A DNA stretch of 20,289 nt from contig JBKCDO010000143.1 of the NCBI GenBank assembly GCA_046304755.1, positions 1-20,289 on the forward strand. The letters run 5' to 3'. Both the position numbers and the translations under genes were made by a program. The stretch is from JAIBBG01 sp046304755 (GTDB lineage: Bacteria; Bacteroidota; Bacteroidia; Flavobacteriales_D; Sanyastnellaceae). The notes beneath the pieces are model-generated. The model was given only the letters and a program-made list of their open reading frames with translations. It was not told where the DNA came from and ran no database searches. The first letter of the stretch is position 1, and each line of letters opens with the position of its first letter. This document shows positions 16,959 to 20,289 of this stretch, one piece after another.

Positions 16959-17536
16959 TGCACGATATCGAACCATATTATAACTGGCGCGGCTACTATG
17001 TGGCATCGGAAGATCCGTATTCGCCATTCTTCGAGCGTGAGTATTCTGAGTTTGAATTTTCATCCAAGATTTACAACTATTACATCCATCCGCAGTGGGA
17101 CAGTTTCGGTAGTCAAACGCTTTTCATGAAAGTGTTGTACTGCCATTATGAACAGGGATTTGCGGTGATTGAACTCATCGGCGAGTGGAATGATTTACTC
17201 TACAACGACATCATGTTTTTGAAACGCGAAGTGATCGAACCGATGATGGATCAAGGCGTTTCCAAGTTCATTCTTATTGGCGAAAACGTGTTGAATTTTC
17301 ACTTCTCCGACGATAGCTATTACGAGGAGTGGTTTGAGGATGTCAACGACAGCGATGGCTGGATTGCCTTGATGAATATCCGTGATCACGTGCAGGAGGA
17401 TATTTCTTCGGCCAACATCGACAGCTATTTTGTACTTGGCGGAAAGCTCAATGAAGTCAAGTGGCGCACGATGAATCCCGATCAGTTGTTTGAGTCAGTG
17501 GAGCGGCATGTGATGCGACGGCTAACCGCAGGATGA
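16958..17536 (+). CDS. Conserved protein of unknown function coupled to murQ
   Basis: I recognise this only as a conserved Bacteroidota protein without an assigned function. The 192-aa product is acidic and rich in Tyr, Trp, Phe, Asp and Glu, with no signal peptide or membrane segment, so it is probably cytoplasmic. The N-terminus (YYNWRGYYVASEDPYSPFF) and the middle (FAVIELIGEWNDLLYNDIMF, then SKFILIGENVLNFHFSDDSYYEEWFED) look strongly constrained. The alternation of hydrophobic strands and helices in VIELIGEWND...KFILIGENVL vaguely recalls a STAS-like alpha/beta fold, but that is a guess. It starts at a GTG sharing one base with the murQ stop, which implies co-translation and perhaps a role tied to murein recycling. 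The stop lies just before a palindromic repeat. Confidence 0.8.
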   Translation: MHDIEPYYNWRGYYVASEDPYSPFFEREYSEFEFSSKIYNYYIHPQWDSFGSQTLFMKVLYCHYEQGFAVIELIGEWNDLLYNDIMFLKREVIEPMMDQGVSKFILIGENVLNFHFSDDSYYEEWFEDVNDSDGWIALMNIRDHVQEDISSANIDSYFVLGGKLNEVKWRTMNPDQLFESVERHVMRRLTAG

Positions 17537-17540
17537 TTTT

Positions 17541-17606
17541 TTTTTAACCGCAAAGGCGCAGAGTAAGCAGAGTCTCTGTTTCCTCTGCGCCCTTTGCGGT
17601 TAAAAA
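17541..17606. repeat. AACCGCAAAGG-type intergenic palindrome, copy 1
   Basis: Left arm 17541-17563 contains AACCGCAAAGGCGCAGAG. Right arm 17583-17606 is its reverse complement with one extra base, so about 23 pairs form with a single bulge. The interior has a smaller perfect hairpin, CAGAG-T-CTCTG (17568-17578). The element fills the gap between two convergent genes, and the TAA stop of the Nudix gene lies within its right arm. There is no U-tract after the stem in either direction, because T and A runs are part of the stem, so it is not a standard intrinsic terminator. Confidence 0.9.
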
Positions 17607-18067
17607 TTTGAGTTTAGAATTGTAGCCACCTTCTTATCCGCCGCAAAGTGAAACATATCCTCCCGAATATTACCCAGCTCCACCCAACGAAATGATTCTT
17701 CATTGTAAATGCGCTGCTTGAAATCGAATGCTATTTCAGCATGTCGGAATTGTTGCGCTCCAATCATGCGTGCGGTGTAGTAGATGGAAATGATCTGATC
17801 AGCGGGATGAAAAAAGGAGGGTAAATAAAAGTCGGTTGTATAGAAATGTCCTGTCACTTCGATGGGCTGCTTCATCTCCTCCAGGGCTTCACGCACCACG
17901 GTATCTGCCGGTCCTTCACCAAAGTCAACACCACCTCCGGGGAACTTCGTGTAGGCATTGCCGAAGATGAGTTCGTCGCTAACCAGCACGGCGTCTTTCG
18001 CTTCATTGAACAGAATGAAGTAAGCGCGCACGTTGAAGCGAGAGGGAAGAGCCGTTGGTTTATCCAT
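17600..18067 (-). CDS. Nudix hydrolase
   Basis: Nudix enzymes hydrolyse nucleoside diphosphates linked to another group. The 155-aa product starts at the ATG ending at 18067 (MDKPTALPSRFNVRAYFILF); the frame stays open further upstream inside mnmD, but that extension is not Nudix-like. The Nudix box is PGGGVDFGEGPADTVVREALEEMKQPI (about residues 43-69). It has G-x5-E-x7-R-E-x2-E-E intact, so the metal-binding glutamates are present, but the usual Gly after EE-x is Lys here. The C-terminus contains FRWVELGNIRED, typical of small Nudix proteins. It overlaps the 3' end of mnmD by 8 nt and would be co-transcribed with it. The stop codon lies inside a palindromic repeat, so the last residue or two may derive from that insertion. 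Substrate is unknown. Confidence 0.9.
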   Translation of the reverse strand: MDKPTALPSRFNVRAYFILFNEAKDAVLVSDELIFGNAYTKFPGGGVDFGEGPADTVVREALEEMKQPIEVTGHFYTTDFYLPSFFHPADQIISIYYTARMIGAQQFRHAEIAFDFKQRIYNEESFRWVELGNIREDMFHFAADKKVATILNSNF

Positions 18068-18743
18068 GATGTTCAGTTTTGGTGGCACGCAGCATTTCGC
18101 GTTTGCCGGGAGGTCCGGGCAAGCGTTCGACCGTAAAGCCGACTGATTGCATATCACGACGCACCTGGCCTTTGGCACAGTAGGTCACAAGAATGCCACC
18201 GGGCTTCAGTGCTTCATACATGCGACGAAAAATATCGGGCGTCCACATTTCGGGTTGTGTGGGCGGGCCAAACGCATCGAAGAAGACGATATCATACTGC
18301 TCTCTGCCGGACTCTGTTTGCACTTCACGATTTGCTTTGTGCAGCGTGAAGTGCTGTGTGATGGCGATGTCTTGGTTCCAGGGTGAAGAGTGCAGGGTCA
18401 AAAAGACGGAACGCTCCTGCTCGGATGACGCATAGTTGAGTTGCTCCGCAAGTTCCATCGAAAGCACATTTGTTGCGAGTGTTGAGAAATGTACATGCAC
18501 TTTGTGTTCTTCTGCCCAGCGCATAGCCAACAAGGCATTCAATCCCGTTCCAAATCCCACTTCGTGTATTCGTGGCTTTCCATTCCGACAGGAATGGTCG
18601 AGGCCATGTTTTATAAACACCCACTGCGACTCCTGTATCGCCCCGTGCCGCGAGTGATACGTTTCGTTGAGCGAAGGCACAAACAGGCTGTGGCTTCCGT
18701 CGGAAGTTTCGATGAGGTGTATGTCGTTTTTTTCGGTGCTCAA
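18060..18743 (-). CDS. mnmD: Stand-alone MnmD-type tRNA methyltransferase
   Basis: MnmD is the SAM-dependent methyltransferase that makes 5-methylaminomethyl-(2-thio)uridine at the tRNA wobble position. In E. coli it is fused to an oxidase as MnmC; here only the methyltransferase part (227 aa) is present, as in many Bacteroidota. Features are DGSHSLFVPSLNETYHSRHGAIQES near residues 15-39, SAM-binding loop IHEVGFGTGLNALLA near 59-73, FFDAFGPPTQPEMWTPDIF near 153-171, and GGILVTYCAKGQVRRDMQSVGF toward the C-terminus. The start is a TTG at 18743-18741: no ATG lies upstream in frame near enough, and the family N-terminus requires it. The TTG lies within a perfect 16-bp palindrome. The downstream Nudix gene overlaps by 8 nt. 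Confidence 0.9.
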   Translation of the reverse strand: MSTEKNDIHLIETSDGSHSLFVPSLNETYHSRHGAIQESQWVFIKHGLDHSCRNGKPRIHEVGFGTGLNALLAMRWAEEHKVHVHFSTLATNVLSMELAEQLNYASSEQERSVFLTLHSSPWNQDIAITQHFTLHKANREVQTESGREQYDIVFFDAFGPPTQPEMWTPDIFRRMYEALKPGGILVTYCAKGQVRRDMQSVGFTVERLPGPPGKREMLRATKTEHHG

Positions 18744-18756
18744 TTGTCGACAATTG
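18741..18756. promoter_or_regulatory. Perfect 16-bp palindrome over the mnmD start
   Basis: CAATTGTCGACAATTG is its own reverse complement. It covers the TTG start of mnmD and lies in the 88-bp gap between that gene and the divergent M42 peptidase gene. A dyad of this kind in a divergent promoter region could be an operator, or could fold in the mnmD mRNA and hide the start codon. Both are inference; the symmetry itself is directly visible. Confidence 0.55.
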
Positions 18757-18831
18757 CTGTCAGTAATTTTCGGATTTAAGCGGAAAACGCCCGAGCAGCG
18801 CCAATACTTTTACTTCCATAAATCCGAATTC

Positions 18832-19959
18832 ATGGCAAAGAAAAAGCAAACCACGGCGTCTCCGAGAAAAGATTCTTCGAAGCGCATCGTCAACGAAAAA
18901 TCAGTCGCATTTCTCGAGCAATACATCAACAACCCTGCGCCTACCGGCTTTGAGAAGTCGGGACAGCAGTTGTGGCTCGATTACATTCGTCCGCACATCG
19001 ATGATTACTTCGTAGATACTTACGGCACCGCTGTGGGTGTGATCAATCCCGATGCTCCTTACAAAGTGGTGGTGGAAGCTCATGCGGATGAGATTTCGTG
19101 GTTTGTTCATTATATCACCAGCGACGGATTCATCTACCTGCGTCGCAATGGCGGCAGCGATCATCAGATTGCACCGAGCATGCGTGTGAACATTCACACC
19201 GATAAAGGCATTGTGAAGGGTGTCTTCGGATGGCCGGCGATTCACGTGCGTGAGCCGGGTAAGGAAGAGTCACCTAGTATGAAGAATCTGTTTCTCGAAG
19301 TAGGTGCAACATCGAAGGCTGAGGTTGAGAAGATGGGTATCCATGTAGGTTGTGTGTGCACGTTTGAAGATGAGTTCATGATCATGAACGAGCGTTACTA
19401 CCTCGGTCGTGCGCTCGACAACCGTATTGGTGGTTTCATGATTGCCGAAGTGGCGCGCATGCTGAAAGAGAAGAAGGATAAGTTGCCGTTTGGTGTGTAC
19501 TTCACCAATTCGGTGCAGGAAGAAATTGGCTTGCGTGGTGCAGAAATGATTGCGCACCGCATCAAGCCCGACGTTGCGATTGTGACCGACGTGTGTCACG
19601 ATACACAAACTCCGATGATGAACAAAGGGGTGAACGGCGATCTCGCCTGCGGCAAGGGCCCGGTACTTTCTTACGGTCCTGCGGTGCAGAATAATTTGCT
19701 CAAGCACATCATCACAGCAGCGGATAAGAACAGCATTCCATTCCAGCGCGCGGCTGTGTCGCGCAGCACGGGCACCGACACCGATGCGTTTGCGTATAGC
19801 AATGCCGGTGTCGCCAGTGCGCTTATTTCATTGCCACTGCGCTACATGCACACGACAGTAGAGATGGTGCATATGAAAGATGTGGAGCACGTCATTCAAT
19901 TGATTTATCACTCGCTGAAGACGATTAAGAATAATCAGGATTGGCGGTACATTAAATAG
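18832..19959 (+). CDS. M42-family metallo-aminopeptidase
   Basis: The 375-aa product belongs to peptidase family M42 (glutamyl and deblocking aminopeptidases, often labelled endoglucanase or FrvX by older annotation). It has no signal peptide and is probably a cytoplasmic oligomer. The di-metal site is intact: His84 and Asp86 in VEAHADEI, bridging Asp196 in RALDNRIGG, Glu230-Glu231 in VQEEIGLRG, Asp253 in IVTDVCHDT and His340 in RYMHTTVE. The ATG at 18832 gives a Lys-rich N-terminus (MAKKKQTTASPRKDSSKR). The frame is open further upstream, but that part overlaps mnmD on the other strand and is not family-like. Its TAG stop lies in the first unit of a heptamer repeat array. Divergent from mnmD. 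Confidence 0.93.
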   Translation: MAKKKQTTASPRKDSSKRIVNEKSVAFLEQYINNPAPTGFEKSGQQLWLDYIRPHIDDYFVDTYGTAVGVINPDAPYKVVVEAHADEISWFVHYITSDGFIYLRRNGGSDHQIAPSMRVNIHTDKGIVKGVFGWPAIHVREPGKEESPSMKNLFLEVGATSKAEVEKMGIHVGCVCTFEDEFMIMNERYYLGRALDNRIGGFMIAEVARMLKEKKDKLPFGVYFTNSVQEEIGLRGAEMIAHRIKPDVAIVTDVCHDTQTPMMNKGVNGDLACGKGPVLSYGPAVQNNLLKHIITAADKNSIPFQRAAVSRSTGTDTDAFAYSNAGVASALISLPLRYMHTTVEMVHMKDVEHVIQLIYHSLKTIKNNQDWRYIK

Positions 19960-19985
19960 TGGCGAGTGGCGAGTGGCGAGTGGCG
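19958..19985. repeat. Four-copy AGTGGCG heptamer array
   Basis: The heptamer AGTGGCG occurs four times in perfect tandem and then breaks to AATC. The first unit shares its AG with the TAG stop of the M42 peptidase gene. Read on the other strand, such arrays give the spurious SPLATRHSPLATRHSP peptide that I recall from many unrelated genome annotations, suggesting a widespread intergenic repeat rather than local slippage alone. Confidence 0.9.
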
Positions 19986-20032
19986 AATCTTTCGCTTCGA
20001 ATAGCCTGCTCTCAGCACAATCTCTCGGTCCG

Positions 20033-20052
20033 GGACGCACTGATGTGCGCCC
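20033..20052. repeat. Small GC-rich inverted repeat
   Basis: Arms GGACGCAC and GTGCGCCC pair at seven of eight positions around a TGAT loop. No T-tract follows, so it is not a terminator. It may be part of a short palindromic repeat family; only one copy is visible in this window. Confidence 0.5.
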
Positions 20053-20100
20053 GCGCCCGCGAAGAAAAAAACCTACGATTGAAATAGCAGTGCGCTGCGA

Positions 20101-20133
20101 AAAGAGGAGGGGCGAGGGCTCCTCTTTTTTTTG
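20101..20133 (+). terminator. Rho-independent terminator, 141 bp after the M42 gene
   Basis: A perfect 10-bp stem (AAAAGAGGAG with CTCCTCTTTT) encloses the loop GGGCGAGGG and runs into an uninterrupted T-tract to 20133. This is the clearest intrinsic terminator in the window. It would end transcription from the M42 peptidase gene, with the heptamer array inside the 3' untranslated RNA. Confidence 0.85.
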
Positions 20134-20134
20134 T

Positions 20135-20203
20135 TTTAACCGCAATGGCGCCAAGTTCGCAGAGAATTAATCTTTGCGTTCACTGCGTCTTTGCGGTTAA
20201 AAT
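20135..20203. repeat. AACCGCAA-type intergenic palindrome, copy 2 (degenerate)
   Basis: Left arm 20135-20165 begins TTTTAACCGCAATGGCGCC. Right arm 20173-20203 ends GTCTTTGCGGTTAAAA. The 31-bp arms pair at about 23 positions around an AATTAAT loop. The outer 12 positions are perfect and match copy 1 at 17541-17606, so both belong to one family. This copy has diverged more internally. It lies directly after the terminator T-tract. Confidence 0.85.
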
Positions 20204-20221
20204 AGTTCGTGGCCGCCCGCC

Positions 20222-20282
20222 CCTCGGCTCCGCTCGGGGACTGGCTGTCATGCAAGAAAGGAGAGGCCTCGGCTTCGCTCGG
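20222..20282. repeat. Pair of 16-bp CTCGG-type direct repeats
   Basis: CCTCGGCTCCGCTCGG at 20222-20237 recurs as CCTCGGCTTCGCTCGG at 20267-20282, with 15 of 16 bases identical and starts 45 bp apart. Each unit itself contains two CTCGG words. The window ends just after the second, so the array may continue. Confidence 0.75.
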
Positions 20283-20289
20283 CCGCACG

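Larger units (their letters stand above)
19960..20289. other. Gene-free, repeat-rich 3' intergenic region
   Basis: About 330 bp to the window edge hold no convincing gene. In order there are: the AGTGGCG array; a small GC-rich hairpin; a GC-rich stretch (CCCGCGCCCGCG near 20050); an intrinsic terminator; a second AACCGCAA palindrome; and two CTCGG-type direct repeats. Short open frames here on both strands are made of repeat sequence. The base composition differs plainly from the flanking gene. The region appears to be a landing zone for several small repeat families. Confidence 0.75.

Noticed and set aside
18325..18753. 142-codon minus-strand frame inside mnmD
   Set aside because: It is an alternative frame of mnmD; the other frame has the SAM-binding loop and the family motifs.
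18803..18812. TACTTTTA as a possible -7 box for the M42 gene
   Set aside because: It partly fits the Bacteroidota -7 consensus, but no matching -33 TTTG lies at the right distance.
19828..20154. 108-codon minus-strand frame at the M42 3' end, with SPLATRHSPL
   Set aside because: The peptide is translated repeat array and terminator sequence, a pattern typical of spurious calls.
19973..20170. 65-codon plus-strand frame in the last intergenic region
   Set aside because: It runs through the heptamer array, the terminator stem and T-tract and part of a palindrome; no gene-like features.
19958..20282. CRISPR array
   Set aside because: The repeats are short, of different families and not separated by unique spacers of regular length; no cas genes are near.

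Overview
The window looks like a chromosomal segment of a Bacteroidota bacterium, probably Flavobacteriales-like. The evidence is the murG-murC-ftsQ-ftsA order, genes that start without clear Shine-Dalgarno sequences, a secreted TPR plus PD40-propeller protein, a stand-alone MnmD, and the type of MurQ. This placement rests on recalled family features, not on a search. Base composition looks even across the genes. No mobile element, phage gene, CRISPR array, tRNA or rRNA is visible.

Layout: (1) 2-4550 (+) is the 3' end of a division and cell-wall cluster: murG (5'-truncated by the window edge), murC, ftsQ, ftsA. A strong hairpin terminator (4569-4620) follows ftsA, and ftsZ, the expected next gene, is absent. 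(2) 4640-14375 (+) is a tightly packed run: a DedA-family membrane protein, aroE, a Wzx-like flippase, a Wzy/WaaL-like O-antigen polymerase or ligase, two GT4 glycosyltransferases, one membrane-anchored GT2 glycosyltransferase and a secreted GH2 beta-mannosidase. Most junctions overlap or are under 20 bp, so this reads as one transcription unit for a short surface glycan. No initiating sugar-phosphate transferase or chain-length regulator is present. (3) 14376-15992 (-) is a secreted TPR/PD40 protein whose stop codon abuts that of the mannosidase. (4) 16149-17536 (+) is murQ, coupled by a 1-nt overlap to a conserved protein of unknown function. (5) 17600-18743 (-) is mnmD and a Nudix hydrolase, overlapping by 8 nt. 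(6) 18832-19959 (+) is an M42-family aminopeptidase, followed by about 330 bp of gene-free, repeat-rich DNA to the window end.

How the genes work together: the first block makes lipid II and divisome parts, and MurQ recycles murein amino sugar. The second block would assemble, flip and polymerise or ligate an undecaprenol-linked glycan. The mannosidase may trim that glycan or digest external mannosides.

The least explained signals are the repeats. Two copies of an AACCGCAA-type palindrome, a 4x heptamer array and paired CTCGG motifs sit at gene 3' ends, and twice a repeat overlaps or supplies the stop codon. A perfect 16-bp palindrome also lies over the TTG start of mnmD. I found no clear defence system or wholly novel gene system.
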